Positions 21,661 through 34,588 are shown, counted from the first letter of the stretch. The stretch is 64,000 nt of DNA from Stenopsyche tienmushanensis (GCA_008973525.1 WACJ01000120.1:310001-374000), one strand, 5' to 3'. Notes: generated from the sequence alone by a model not told the origin. Numbers and translations are program-made.

Positions 21661-23818
21661 AGTGTGATATGACTTTTAGCAATGATAACATATTATTTTT
21701 GACAGTTAATAAAAAAAATATTAAAAACAATCGATATTGATATTTGGATGACTAATTGAATACCATGAAATACCCCATCGCCCTAAAATAAAAAGTTCTA
21801 AACTCTAAAATATAGATCGGACTCTTCGATGATTTTTGGGCTCTCCTATTTTAATATCGAATTCAAGCCGAGCAATGAAAAGTACTTTTTACCTTGCAAG
21901 CACTTCTTTTCTTATTGAAAAGATTTTCCCCATCATGAATAACATTTGGTCCAAAGAAAGAGATGAAATGGTTGAATCAAAAGGCAAAAATGTAATATTT
22001 CGCGAAAGAAGCTTACGTCCAAAGTGGCCTTTATAAAATTATTGGCTCAAAAAATGTATTAATTTTGTCTGTATAAAACTTTGAGGACTATTGTGATATA
22101 TTTAGGTTTCTAATAGCATCTAGAAATATATACTATTAATTTATCCTATTTAAAAAAGCAAAGACAACGATAGAACACTTGCCAAGTATGCGTGTACTTT
22201 TAAGTACATCGTCCTGGTTCGTAAGACCTCTTTTAAATGGATGAGGAAATGTTCGCGGAGCATTATCTTAATGCCTTAATTTTTTATTATCTTCGGCTCG
22301 AATTATGTAGATAGGACGGCTTTCTTTCAATCCATCGGATGCATTCGAGGTTCCAAAAATATCTTCGAAATTTATTTTGCCGGTACGCCATTTCATTCAG
22401 CCGTTCTGTTTAGTTGAGTATGTTATTTATCTATGGCGATGGGGGAGTGAGCCGGAATATTTCCTGGTGGTGAAATTTATTGGTTGGGACCCTCGCCTGG
22501 ATCAGCAGGGTGCCGGGTTCAAAGTTGAGTTTGCAATAATGTTTCATAATGGGAAGGCGTGGGGTTTCGGTGATTTCGTCCAGGTATAACCGATATAGGG
22601 AACCCAATGACATCTGGAGCCTGTTTTGGGACTTTATGAAAGCTCATCTCCTTCTCTAAGCTCATACATATATTTAGTTGTTTCGGTATAGATATTCCAT
22701 TTATGGCGGATTATCAACGGGCCATATTTTCTGCCATTTCGGACAACTGGAGGCATCGATTTAATTTTTTTTTAAATGAAAATTTCATCTTTATTGCGAA
22801 AATATTACTCTAAATATGAATTTATATTTACTTTGCAGATATAAAATATTATCAACAAATTAAACATTAAGGCGCCATGAATTTGCGACTTAAGCATGAG
22901 AAAAATATTTTGGCGAGTTAATTAATCTATAATGAACATCGAATTTTAAGAGGCTTGAAAATAAATTTTAGACGCCCTATAGTATTCATAGCTCGACTTC
23001 AAAGTAAAATTCTTGTTAATTTCGACGATTCAAATCATTTATTAAATTCGAGTGTTCTTGAAAGTTTAATTGCGTCATTAAAATATGATATTTGATCATG
23101 AAAATGGCTATTCAGGTTATTTTTACACTAAACTAAAGCTTAAATAACCTTTATAAAAACTCCAATAAAAATTAAATTATATACCAAATGATTTAAATTA
23201 AAAATCAATCATAATAATGTAAAAATATGAGAATTTCATTTTATAATTTTCAGCGAATAGAATGCAAGAAAAAATATATTTTACTCCAATATTAATATTT
23301 TAATTTTAATAAAAACAACAATACAAATAAATATAAATTATATAAGAAATGTGTGCTTCCGTGGTAATGGTTGAACATAATCATTCAAATGCGAACTTAC
23401 ACCCCATCAACACTTCTGTATATCCAAGTATATTAGATAAATTTAAAAGAAATATCAAGTATCTATACTAATTGATTATTAGCCATGTTCAGGTATTAGA
23501 TGTATTAATAAGTCCTAACTGATGTTGAAAGACTTCTTTTAAACTCAGATTTTTTTGTTGAGGGGATGAATACCACCAAAGTTGGTTGAATAACCAATGT
23601 TTGAAAGATACTCCTTTCAAACATTTGAGAGCCATAGTGGAAATAAATACTCGATTAAGTGTCGAAGAATTATCGCAAAGGATACATTCATCGTGATCGA
23701 CAGCAAAAAAGCATTTAAAACGTATTGTACATATCATGTGCTTAATAAAAACAAAAAATATTTTAGATGATCTCGAAAAAATGCGTGAGACTCTCGTGCA
23801 GTACAAATTAAACTTTTT
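21661..23818. other. Unassigned stretch
   Basis: The stretch 22370-22660 is less A+T-rich (GGGACCCTCGCCTGGATCAGC, GGAAGGCGTGGGG) and holds overlapping 60-70 codon frames on both strands without a domain. The rest is A+T-rich. A 105-codon minus-strand frame at 23489-23806 resembles a mariner helix-turn-helix only loosely and is not called. Confidence 0.4.
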
Positions 23819-24059
23819 GGCTCCTAGAAAAAGTCGATTTTAAATAAGAATTATTTTCTCAAAGATGAATTTTTATTTGTGTCATATATAATAAAATAGG
23901 CGGGCTACTGATGTAGTGGTTGCTTTATGCTATTGTACTTATGGACATAGACACTCATTTACATGATGTATGCAACGCAGACGGAGAATTGATTCTCTCC
24001 CTCTGCCCGATCAACTGTCGGTTGAAGTTTCACTTTTCGTGACGTTGAAGCCAATTTGA
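23819..24059 (+). mobile_element. R1 repeat, complete forward copy
   Basis: It runs from GCTCCTAGAAAAAGTCGATTTTA through the ATATATAATAAAATAGGC core and the box A-like CTACTGATGTAGTGGTTG (23905-23922). It continues through TTTATGCTA, GATGTATGCAACGCAGACGG and GATTCTCTCCCTCTGCCCGA to CTGTCGGTTGAAGTTTCACT and TTTCGTGACGTTGAAGCC. The length is about 241 bp. A 120-codon minus-strand frame (24011-24373) overlaps its right end and is probably a chance frame. Confidence 0.85.
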
Positions 24060-27009
24060 CTTACTGCGGCTAAACATGTTTCAGATTGTATTGATAATTT
24101 GAATATATTTTTGCTTCCTCCAAAAGAACTCATTGTTGTCTGATGAATTATTATTGAATTTAAGGATGTAATAAGACTTCTCAGCCTAAATTCTTGATAT
24201 TCACGATTCAATTTAATATCGTCGTATTGCAGAACAACGTTGTTTGTATATTCTGATTTAAGTATACTGCATTTAATGAATAATTCCTTTAGGAGTGAAT
24301 AATCGGTCGCTTCTTTGAACTGCAAAACTTTCAAACTCAAACGAATTATTGATTTTTTCCAATTTGTTTCCACTTACATTGTCCGAATTATGAGCCTTTC
24401 GCGTAAATTATGCTTAGTGTTTAATAATGATCCGCCCTTATTTTTAGACTGCTTCTTATATTTCGCCTTCCAGCGGGAATTATTAATTCGATACGTAGAT
24501 AGAAAGTATATGGCATATAATGTCCCTTGCCTCATCTATCTTGTGTCATCTGTTCCCGGCCGTCAGTCTCTTTTTATTTAATTTCAACCCTGGATAAAGC
24601 CTGTTGGCATTTTAAACGGCTAATACACGTTTTATTACCGTATAATTTGTTGGCATAGCACTTTTAAGCGAAATGACATAATTTCCCTTCTGCCGTCTTG
24701 TAGATCTAGCAATTTAATCACGGCAATCTTCCTAAGTGGTTTTGTTTCAATATTTTTTTAATAAAATCGCCCGGGTCTAATTTTTTTTCATTTTGCTACG
24801 CCCAATGAATTTCAAGGCTCCACAGATTAATACTGCCCGCTTTATATAATAGTTTCCATAAAGTCATCTCGGTGGGCTAACTTTGTGTTTGAGCTTAACA
24901 TGGAGATCCCAAGTGAGGCATGTTGTATGCAAATTGAAATCTAAAGCTTATTGGTATTGAACAATCACGTTCAAGAGGTACAATCCAAATGTATTTATTA
25001 ATCAGACGTACTACCTTCTAGCCTCAATTTTTAGTTTAATGAATGCTTTAAGATTGAAATACGTACAATTGTCCTGCAGAAAAATTCCACTCAGATTTAA
25101 CACTTCTTGAAATTTTCTACTCATCTTTGTCCTTCTTAAAATGCTACATGCATTGTGGTTTATTCAGGAAAGAAACAGATATATACCTTTTCTGGACTCA
25201 CATTGGGCAAGAAAACTGTATTGTTTTATATATTCGATCTTTATAGAAATACAAGTGATTCTTTGTGTTTTAGTATGTATGATCATAAAACTCGGTAAAT
25301 TTATAAGATGTTAGTTTGAATAAATAATTATATAGCACTGCGTTGAAAATAAAGCGCTGCATACCACATGTGCGAGCACACTCATCAAAGGCTTAAAAAT
25401 CAATTATATATATCAGAAAATAATCTTAAAAATAGGTCAAGATCAATTCATACTGATTCGAACATAGTTTTGTGTTATTTTTCTATATTTATCTCGTAAA
25501 TCGTCAAAATTTCATTAATTACAATTTTAAAATAATCACAAAAATACAAACCCGTAAGCAAAAGTATTCAACTTCTTTGTCTATTACAAAATCTTTATCA
25601 ATCAAAGTACTTTATTTAACAGATAATATCACAGAAATATACATTGAATTTATCATATTAAAAAATATATGTATACTTCAACTAAATATTAATTTTAATT
25701 TCCATTCAATAAACACTTGAATTGATAATTAATATAAATTTAGGGTAAATCGTAATGAACACATTCTTCGTCTAAATAATCTGTTTATAAACTACTGGAC
25801 CGTGAATAAATTTTCGTCCAAGACGATTGTGATTGGGAATTTGTTGTATATTTTAGAACTTTGAGCGAAGTTCATTAAATTTGAGACGAATAAAACTTGT
25901 ATTGAAATTAATTTCTATTTTGCACTGTGCATTGGATTTAGCTAAATTTAGACCATCATATCCTGATCTTTTGAATAGGATATAATTAAAAACTAAAGTT
26001 CCACTAGGAATTTCTATTCAGCTTCATTGAAGTATAAATATTTGGTTGAAGCCTGTGAGAAAATCCTCACTGCTTATTTAAATTTCAATACAAAATTAAC
26101 ATTTTAACCGGACCAAAAAGCACACGGACAGTAAGAGGACATTATACCGAATTCAATTATGATACATTGATATTTCAAGTTGTATTCAATTGATGCATTG
26201 TTGTAAAATTTCACTTAATAAAAAAAATTGTAATGCTTAAACATGTTAAGGGGACTGAAAAAACCACCATTAGAGTTGGTCATCAATTGTAAGTACAACG
26301 CTGCATGTAAATTCAAATTATTTATGCATTACCATCATGCATGTAATATATTTTATATTGCAACATAAAACGATAATGCACTTTTGACCTCGAATTAAGC
26401 TGTTTGCACTCATATGTGCTTAGCTCTTGATGGCCTGAAATGGCATTTTCCATTTCTAACTACACCCAAGACTGCAATTTGAATATTAAAGTAAATGGAA
26501 ATTGTCGTAAAATTGCTTTTCAATTATGAATTAGTATCTCGTGTACAAATTATGAAGCCATTTGCCTGAAAATAGGCGAAATGCCATTTTCTTGTCCACT
26601 TATGTTCCATTATCATTTCTTCCTAATGTCTCAAACACGAAGAATACGAATTTATTATGAGTTTTTACCGTTGAACTATTATGCATTTCCTTTATTGAAG
26701 TCCGATTGACAGCTTTTCAAAAGAGGGTAAAATTGTATATTGCATTTCACTCTTATAGGCAAAAACATAAAAACCTGTAATTTAGTACAATTTCCTTGCA
26801 TGAAGCCATAATAGAATGCCAACTTCAAAGGAATGTACTATTATCGTATTTTATGAAAAACTACTTAGAGACATTAAATTTACTTTTAAAAATAATAATA
26901 TTGTACATTCTTATATTTATATATACATATAGAGTTTTTCAGATTTACGCGAGTCATATTTAAGATATTAATTAGGAAAAAATCGGGTATTCAAATAAAC
27001 ATAAGGATT
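24060..27009. other. Unassigned; conserved-looking tract near 26280-26620
   Basis: This is the longest repeat-free run in the left half. Most is plain A+T-rich DNA. The part 26280-26620 has paired ATGCATTA/GCATGTAA words, TTATTTATGCATTACC, GCATTTTCCATTT and GCCATTTGCCTGAAAATAGGCG, which look like clustered POU/homeodomain sites. A 120-codon minus-strand frame at 24011-24373 reaches in from the left. No domain is visible. Confidence 0.3.
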
Positions 27010-27631
27010 AGGACGGGGGTGAAGAGTATGGAGGATGAGGTAAAACATCCCAGTCAAATGATAATTTATTTCTGACAAGCAAAGACACATGAGGCCTGAC
27101 GTTATCGTGATGAAAAACAACGCCTCGTCTGTTCGCTAATTCTGGCCATTTTCTGGCAATAGCATCCTTTAGATTGTCTAGTTGGATACAATATTTTGTT
27201 CAATTGATTGTATCACCTTGCTGAAATAGCTCATAATAAACTACCCCCTTCCAGTCCCACCAAATGCATAGCAAAACTTTTTTTGTATGTAGGTCAAGTT
27301 TAGCTACAGTTAAAGCTTCTGTAGTCTTGGTCCAAGATCGTTTACGATGGATATTCTCATAGAGTATCCAACTTTTAACTCCAGTGACAAGTCTCTTTAA
27401 AAAATGTTGGCTATTATGTCGTTAGAGAAGAAGATCGCATGTTTAAATACGCTGAAGTTTATTTGAGTCAGTAAGCTCATGAGGAAGCCACACATCTGAA
27501 CGATTGATGTAGGCCAATTTTGTCAGATGATTATAGACGGATGTTCGTGGAATTTCTAACTTGTTAGCTATTTCGCGAACAATATATCGCGGGTTTTCTT
27601 TAACCATGATTAGATCTGTGTTCATTTGCAA
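27010..27631 (-). pseudogene. Mariner transposase relic M3, one frame with three stops
   Basis: The minus-strand frame from 27631 stays in register for about 620 bp. In order it shows PRYIVREIANKLEIPRTSVY (second helix-turn-helix), VWLPHELT, FLKRLVTG, HRKRSWTK, KKVLLCIWWDWKGVVYYEL, VVFHHDNVRPHVSLL and WDVLPHPPYS. Three stops interrupt it. The first catalytic block, normally T-G-D-E-K-W, reads VTGVKSW, so that aspartate is lost. The second aspartate (HHDN) is present. Sequence breaks up before the third. It is the best-preserved transposase in the window and belongs to a family separate from M1 and M2. The first helix-turn-helix and both termini are missing. Confidence 0.9.
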
Positions 27632-29936
27632 AATAAACTTATGAAAAAACCTAATATAAAAAGATAATATTCCATCTATTAGACATGGCAGTGTTTAATT
27701 CGTAGATTTTATACCGCATTAAAATGGAAAAAGCGATAAGTTTTCTGCAATTTATGGATGTTTTAATAAAATAATTATCTATATAGCAAATGATGGAGAG
27801 TTGGCGACTACAACTTCCCGTGCAACTATTATAAATTCAAAGAATAGTACTATTTCACTTAAATTGGAAAATCATTTTTTTAGAAATTTTGTCACAAAAT
27901 ATAGTAATTTCGAATTAGGACTTACAATATATGGACGCCGATAGTGACAGGAAGAAGGAATAAAAAAAAAATAATATGCCTGGCTTTGTTTGGACGCAGG
28001 GCATTAATATTAAAGCGTATATGTGCGATATGATTTTATGACCTGCATTTTCTATAAAAAATATGAATTGAAAGGAAATTTATTGGTAATTTGATATGGA
28101 AATTAGTATGTACATACCGGTAAAGAGATTTACCGAGAACCGGTAATGTTCGTTCTATCTAGCGATGTCCTCACCTTCCGTCCAATGTGTGTTTATCCAT
28201 CGTGTGCACTCTGAAAGCATCGGAACGCTTTTCCAAGAAGCTGTAAATCAATATTTCCACAATTTCTTATGTGCGAAAAGCATTTTCCACTGCAAACTTC
28301 TCTTGCCCTGCAAACTGAGCCATGGGCTTTGAGCGTTTGCATTTAAGCTTGTACAATGATCACAACGAACTACCGTGGCTGTGAGAATATTTCCAATATG
28401 CGCTGTTTTTGGTGTCATGTAGACAAAACGATTAAATTTGGAATAAACGAACGCTTTGTCTATCAGAATTAAATATTTTAAAATATCAATAAATATAAAC
28501 AATATATTATCCATGAGGTATCAAAAAGTATCAATTTATCAAAGCCTAATTTTGGTATTAGAAGAAAAATTTAATTCTTTGGTATCGAGCATTACGTTGT
28601 TTTCGTCACTGCGGCGGCTACCGCGTTGTTCGACTACACAAATTGCACTTGGAGGTCATTCGCAGCACACGACATATCTTCGATAAATGACGCGGTTTTT
28701 TTATCTTTTCCGACGACTCGTTTTGCCTATTCGACGCCCAAAAGGAGGACTTCTTTAGTATGCTGTATAATTTACGTCTTCTATGCTTGGTGACGATTGT
28801 GAGGCATAAAGTGTCTATATGAGGTGAATAACATAATAACTCAAAACAACGAGAGATATTCAATCGTCTTAATTGTATTTTTTCGCCAATAATCACTCAG
28901 ATTTGTATCCTAACTGGAGCTAAGCACTCTCAAGGAAATTTCGTATAGTTTAGTTCCGTAAATATTTGCTTTTTTTTATGAAGTATCTTTCAGCTTCTTC
29001 CACTTGAAGCATTTTTAAAGTCGATATTCAAATACTTTGAACCGATATAAATTTGTCTATCTACAAAAACCAATTGATATGCTGTTTTCCGGAATTCTCC
29101 CACCTCATTCGTTTTAATATCCGCTGAAGGCTCAAAAAATGGAGACCTGAATACACAAAAACGATTCCTTTGGGAAATCTGGGCACATGTGCCGAGCCAA
29201 AGGCAATTATCGCACGAACACGACTCATAAACTGCATTTATAAATCACGTGACCGTATTCACGTTGTGTAAACAGATTGTCACGTGGGCAGTGGATGGTT
29301 TTTCTGGATCGGGGATGTTCTCGCCGGGGTGGAGAAAGCCTTAAGCTAATAGCCGTGGCATTAGTATGCAGCGTGGGTAGGAACCCCTATCGACCCACCC
29401 TCTGTGTGGAGATCATAGCCCACCGCATTTGCGGTCACATTTAAACGTTCATTTAGAAACGTAAAAAATACGTAAACGGCTTTCGGAGGTTGGATTATTT
29501 TTACGATACAGGAAATGAATTCGGAAGCTGTACTATCGTACGTATCACGTCTGGGATCTAGCAGAAGACCCCCCTAAAAGAGATCGTACCCCAAATGAAA
29601 TAAAAATCATCCAAAATGCTTCAATGGGTTAGGGTAACAACATGTGCCCGAGTTTATGCATTAGATACAACGCGATGCTGATGAATAAATTAGCAATAAA
29701 AGTGGCGTATCCCAATGATTTCACCATAACTATTTTTTACCCGCTTTAAAAATTCAAACTACTATTATTTTCTTTATATTTGCAAATATGCTGATCCTAC
29801 ATTACATTATAATAATTGTCACTACTACACACTATTTTAAATATTGCTGAATTTCAACAATGAAATCTTTTACTATGAACAACATAACTGTTTCTTTATT
29901 TACTCGTTTTCATTTTGCTTTATTTACTTTAGCAAT
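27632..29936. other. Unassigned; G+C-richer block near 29140-29560
   Basis: The stretch 29140-29560 is clearly less A+T-rich (GGATCGGGGATGTTCTCGCCG, CTATCGACCCACCCTCTGTG) and has an E-box CACGTG at 29281 plus TCACGTGACC at 29246. No frame in it exceeds chance. It could be a regulatory element or an untranslated exon. The remainder holds overlapping short frames only. Confidence 0.35.
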
Positions 29937-30227
29937 CACCAGACCAATATGCGCCAGCATGGTGAATTTGCTAAACGTCTCGCATAGCAAATTGCGTACA
30001 CAAACAATACTTATACTATACCTATTGCACAAATGCAAATAATAAATTTACAAAGTTTTATCGCAATCGGATAAACGGTATAACAGCGCATAAAATACGA
30101 ACAAATAAACATTGTTTTTTATTTATTAGATTACACAAAACACAGTTTCATCTTTTAGCTAACAACTTCTGTTGGCCAATATAAAAAAGATATTGTATAA
30201 AATCAACCTTTCTTGGGAGCTAAGAAG
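29937..30227 (-). mobile_element. R1 repeat, interrupted copy
   Basis: The inverse box A block is seen at 29935-29950 (CAATCACCAGACCAATA). The core and inner end resume at 30120: TTATTTATTAGATTACACAAA, TTCATCTTTTAGCTAACAA, AAAATCAACCTTTCTTGGGAGCTAAGAAG. The 160 bp between is foreign to other copies and contains an AATTTGCTA/TAGCAAATT inverted pair (about 29967-29996). That suggests a small secondary insertion, but its ends are unclear. Confidence 0.6.
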
Positions 30228-30231
30228 AATG

Positions 30232-30263
30232 CGTGTTTCCTGAACCGTGTCTCGATACAAACT
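30232..30263 (+). repeat. Repeat F, copy 1
   Basis: CGTGTTTCCTGAACCGTGTCTCGATACAAACT occurs here, at 57036-57067 and (one arm) at 63423-63450 with very few changes. The flanks differ, and here the copy sits 5 bp beyond an R1 end. The short, well-kept unit has no recognised function. Confidence 0.75.
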
Positions 30264-30524
30264 ATCTTTAAAAGAATAAGTATTTAAATGCTTATTTGTT
30301 TATATACGATAATATAATTTGAAATAATAATATTATATTTTATTATAAACGTTGCGTATATCTAGAAAATTAAAAGGAAGCTTAAACGTTCTTCGCAAAA
30401 TGTTTGAACTTTTTTTTGCACTTTAAAAGATGTATACTCTTATCAATTCAAGCAATTCACCAAATATTTACTATCTGCCATGATCAAATTTAGTATATTG
30501 AAGGAAGTGGTAAAGTAAACATAT

Positions 30525-30566
30525 TTTTAAAATAAGTTAGTTTCCATGCCGCACTTTGTACAGGGA
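30525..30566 (-). repeat. T-family transposon end, reverse orientation
   Basis: Read on the minus strand it is TACAAAGTGCGGCATGGAAACTAAC followed by TTATTTTAAAAA, matching the T terminus with about four changes. The body to its left is too diverged to follow. Confidence 0.6.
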
Positions 30567-31784
30567 CTTTAAAAATAGTTTAACTTTATCCTCCCTCTGC
30601 TTTCATTTTAATTAAATTTTCATACATATAGACTTTGTATCTTAGTAGTTCAAATATTGCTGTGTTGAGGCTTTATTTAAATTTAGTTTAACCAACAGGA
30701 AGACAATATACAAAATGTTCAGTTTATATTGACGACGTTATTAAAAAATGTATTATAAGAAAGGATAGCGAAAATATTTTTTTCACTATAAAACTGTATT
30801 TGATTAAATCTCACAACGTGGATGAAGGCATCGGATGTTAAAAAGTGGTCTTCATTATTATATAAAATCTCTTGTTATTCTGATATCGAAAAAATCTATG
30901 GCAAAATAACCCGTTTGGGGACTAAAAACATTTTTATCCTATATTAAGAGTATAGTATTACAATGTTTTTGGGTTCTTTTGGCGATCTTTTTATTTTGGT
31001 TCAATTCCTCACACATCATAGAAAGCTCTTTAAAGAGCATCAGTTGTGGTTTAGCCGGGTCTAACTATACATTTTGCGTTCATTCGAGGCAGAAATTGTC
31101 TTTTTATATTCAAATTTATCATAAACTATTCAAATCTCATCCCAATTTTTAAACTGACAAAAAACATTAATAATATACATACCTTCGTAATACACGAAAA
31201 AGATCCCAGATCAAAGATTTTGGTGAGTTTTGAAGGTTCTATCAAGAAAATCAATTTCGTTCCATTGTACCTTTGTTCATATAGACTCAAGCAAGATATT
31301 TGAAGTATGACGATCCTTGTAATCTCGTACGACGTTCATAAATCTTAGGCTCAGGGCTCTAACCTTGTAAACTGATATAAATTGGATCGAGACCTTTTTG
31401 ATCGTTTGCGGTATTTATCCCTTTCTCGGATAAAGCTCCTTACGTAATTCAAGAAAATACCGAATCCCAAACAGGAGCTTAATTGTTTTAGGTGGCAAAA
31501 TTGCGATTCTTCACATTATTTTCGAGGATTCCCTGAATATAAATTCGAGCGCTCTGCAGATTCAAACTGCAATTATTTAATGCACATGCAGCGAGTCTCT
31601 GGAACAGTTTCAATACTTATATATAGTAGTTTCTATCTTCAATAAAATACTTGTGCAGGTATACCATCCAGGAATGGCTCAAATATAATATTATTTCCAT
31701 GGAAGAAATTAAACATGAATATTTTTTTTAAATTTTAGATAAACCAGAATCGACATAATCGATTTGAAATATAACTATTAGATA
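30567..31784. other. Unassigned stretch
   Basis: Nothing was recognised in 1.2 kb. The stretch 31190-31520 is somewhat less A+T-rich with GATC-containing words (GATCCCAGATCAAAGATTT, GGATCGAGACC). There is no frame of note. Confidence 0.45.
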
Positions 31785-32576
31785 TATCGATAAGTTCTTG
31801 CAAATTTTGATAAACCAATTTGATAGCTAATTTTGTTAAGTGTAAAATGCCAAAGCCAATCAATATCATATTTGGCATTATATGCTACTGTTTTTCGACT
31901 AAGGCAGTGGTTCCTAACCTAGGGGGAATTACCCCTGCAGGGGTAAAACAGGTGCTCTGCGGGGGTAATAATGCTGGTAATTTTTGGTATTTAGATAATA
32001 AAATGGCATATCAGCGCCATGTGGCTGAGCACAAATTTTAAAGAGGGGTAAAATCAGTTTCCCTGATAGGCCATAGGGGTAACCATACTGAAAAGGTTAG
32101 GAAGCACTGGACTAAGGGTTGAATACTAACAAGGTTATAAAAGCCAGCTCGTCTCTTTTTGCACTGAATGGGGATGAAAAATATATTGTTTATGTCAACT
32201 TAAGTCAAAAACGTCAATGGCTTTCGCTGAGGCAAAGACCATTTCCAACTCCGAAACCTGGATTCACGACCCCCAAGATTTTTTGTGCGTTTGGTGGGAT
32301 ATTTAAGGAATTATTCATTATGAATTTATGAAACCTGGTGAAACAGTGACTACAGATATATATTATATATTGTTATAATCAGGAATAATTTAGTTATACT
32401 GCAATACGACATTCTTTAAAGAACTCTCGACTTAAATCCAGAAGAGGAATTGATAAACTCGAAAACTTGTTGGAAATAATAGACAGCAATGAAGAAAATT
32501 ATGTTTTGTAAATAAAAATAAATAAATAAATAAACCCTTTCATTGTTAAACAATCGGCAAAGACTTTTTAATACAT
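31785..32576 (+). mobile_element. Mariner relic M1-c, with nested hAT element
   Basis: The left terminus is TATCGATAAGTTCTTGCAAATTTTGATA, and the right terminus, as reverse complement, is TGTATTAAAAAGTCTTTGCCG. Inside, ATTTTTTGTGCGTTTGGTGGG at 32277-32297 encodes CVWWDI, the mariner C/I-W-W-D block, followed by IIHYEF-like sequence. About 205 bp of the element is a perfect nested insertion (31905-32109). Without it the relic is under 600 bp, so roughly half of a full mariner is missing. AATAAATAAATAAATAAA at 32515-32534 lies just inside the right terminus. Confidence 0.85.
31905..32109. mobile_element. hAT-type MITE, 205 bp, with perfect 8-bp target duplication
   Basis: The ends are CAGTGGTTCCTAACCTAG at the left and, as reverse complement of the right end, CAGTGCTTCCTAACCTTT, the classic hAT CAGTGSTT start. 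GACTAAGG flanks the element on both sides (31897-31904 and 32110-32117). The interior has CCCCTGCAGGGG (31931-31942) and no coding capacity. Clean duplications inside a decayed mariner mean it inserted later than M1. Confidence 0.95.
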
Positions 32577-34469
32577 CAAATATATAGTATCAAATGAAGA
32601 TTCGGAATTTCAGCATAAATCGAGCATGATTGAGAAAGGTTCTGTGGTAAACCATTGGAAATTGTTAGAGATGCTGTATTCTTTAATTGTATTCAAGTGC
32701 GGACTTTTTTAAAAATGGAAAAAAAATGGTTTGGTTTTTTATTAGAAAAATATTATTGAAGCTATTGGGATGATTTTGATTGAATACATTATGTTTTGTA
32801 AAAGTTACAAACATTTTATTTCGAACGTTCATGTGGTACGCCCTTATATTATAATTGGTTCGATCTCCCAAATTCGTCAATCCAAGATCTATCCTTAACT
32901 GGAAATCTATCCTAATATATCAACACTTAGTCATTTACCTGACGACTCGATGATTTTTAATTTCAAACCCAAATCAATCATAAAAAGTGTATTTTTATCA
33001 CAAATATCAACCGCTAGATTTCAGGACCCGCCTTTAAAACCAGCGATTTAACGCCAATTAAGCAACGCCCACGTTGTTAATTCATTCGGGCCACATTATG
33101 GCGTTCCGAGTTTATGGAATTTAAATTATTTATTTGGTCATAAAATTCGGGTCACGTGAGCGTTGTTTTGAAAGCCTAATCAGATCATAATCAGTTTCTA
33201 CACAAAACGCTCTTTCCTCAGCGGCCATAACTGAAACGTATAGTTTGTCAAACATTTACTCGGCAAAGGTTAACTAAACAAGCGATGGGGCTAAGCAAAT
33301 AAGTCAACATTAACCCAAGATATTAACCGATGTTGGCCATCATAACAGTATGGGAGGAATTCCACGAATCTGCGACGAAAATGAAAATTGATTTTCATAT
33401 GCGTGCGTCTATTTGTGAAACGATACACGTATATTTTTCTTCGGACGAATATAAAAATACTAAGCTCACTTTAATAGTTTCATTCACATGTTATTGATAA
33501 GTTCGAGTTCGTTTTATATTTCGAGTATATACGGAAAAAGTTGACCGGAATGAGCTTAAAATAAAAATCATGAATCCTTAAATGCTGTTCAGATGAAAAG
33601 CCCATGTATGCGTTATCCGCATTCCTATCGATTTAAAGCCAATTAATAACGACAGACGCATATGTGCGTAGCCCGACAAGAATGAGTTAATCAACCGAAA
33701 AGTGATAATTCCAGCTTATATAAATAATTTTGCTTCGATTTATAAAATAACATATATTTCATCGTAACGAGCCAACGTTAAATCATTCCAATCTCTTAGA
33801 GCTTGCACGTTTTACCACAAAATGGCATTGCTACGTAACGATTCTCCGATTTATGTGAGTTCAACTGGCGCTGATTATGTTGGATTTCAAATGTCCAACA
33901 TCACCATATACATATGAGAACGACTTGAGATCGTTAAGTTAGCTTAAAAGCTTCGATATGGTTTGTATTTATGTGCCTGATAATGTAACAAGATTGAATG
34001 AAAGCCACCGGCAAAATACCAACCGTTCTGTCGTCGCGACCAGATGCATTTCAGCTGATTAGAACTTTTATACCCTGCGGCGGATCGTTGAGCTTTATTA
34101 TGATTTGCTAAATCTAATTAGTGTCAGAATGTGCTGAGACAAAAGTGAAATATTCTTGCATTGCGTTGTTTTATATATAATACTAATGCTTGTTAAACAA
34201 CGCAATGGATGATGGAAAATTTGAAGGAAAATTATAATCTATATGCTGGATAAAAACGATATTTTCGAAACACTTAATTATTCGAATACGGGCTCAATTT
34301 AGTACATAAAAATAACAATGATTTATAGCCTATAGTTTGCGCAAAAATAGAAATAGAACTTGAACTAGATGCTTATTGTTATAATTTTTTTGGGATCAAT
34401 CGTAAGAATTCTAAGCCTACATGTCGATTTTTTTGAATTTCATACAGAAAAACATATATTTGCATACAT
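32577..34469. other. Unassigned; candidate regulatory tract near 33020-33200
   Basis: No transposon was recognised in 1.9 kb, and composition is more even than average from 33000 to 34120. The stretch 33020-33200 has CCAATTAAGCAACGCCCACG, GTTAATTCATTCGGG, TTTATGG twice (33110, with CATTATGG at 33094) and TCACGTGAGCG at 33153. This mix of TAAT, TTTATGG (Hox/caudal type) and E-box sites is what an enhancer might show. That is inference only. Confidence 0.35.
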
Positions 34470-34588
34470 GCTTGTAGCGTGTCTATGATGAATGCGACGA
34501 AAACAGAGAGACTGCAAACGGTTCTCCCTCTTTTTTCAAATAACTGCCTATTTGAGTTTCACTTTTCGTGACATTCAAGTCAATTTGC
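34470..34588 (+). mobile_element. R1 repeat, outer-end fragment
   Basis: CTTGTAGCGTGTCTATGATG, AATGCGACGAAAACAGAGAG and GGTTCTCCCTCTTTTTTC come before GAGTTTCACTTTTCGTGAC and ATTCAAGTCAATTTG. The box A and core part is absent. Confidence 0.75.

Noticed and set aside
22377..22613. G+C-richer stretch with frames of 60-70 codons on both strands as an exon
   Set aside because: No recognised protein and no convincing flanking splice signals; CCAGGTATAACC at 22581 has a weak upstream tract.
23489..23806. 105-codon minus-strand frame, possible mariner helix-turn-helix
   Set aside because: Only a loose pattern (ISTMALKCLKG, then SPQQKNLSLKEV); I could not align it convincingly to M1, M2 or M3.
24011..24373. 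120-codon minus-strand frame with a GTAAGT just upstream of its ATG
   Set aside because: Its last 15 or so codons lie in an R1 repeat and no domain is visible; most likely chance.
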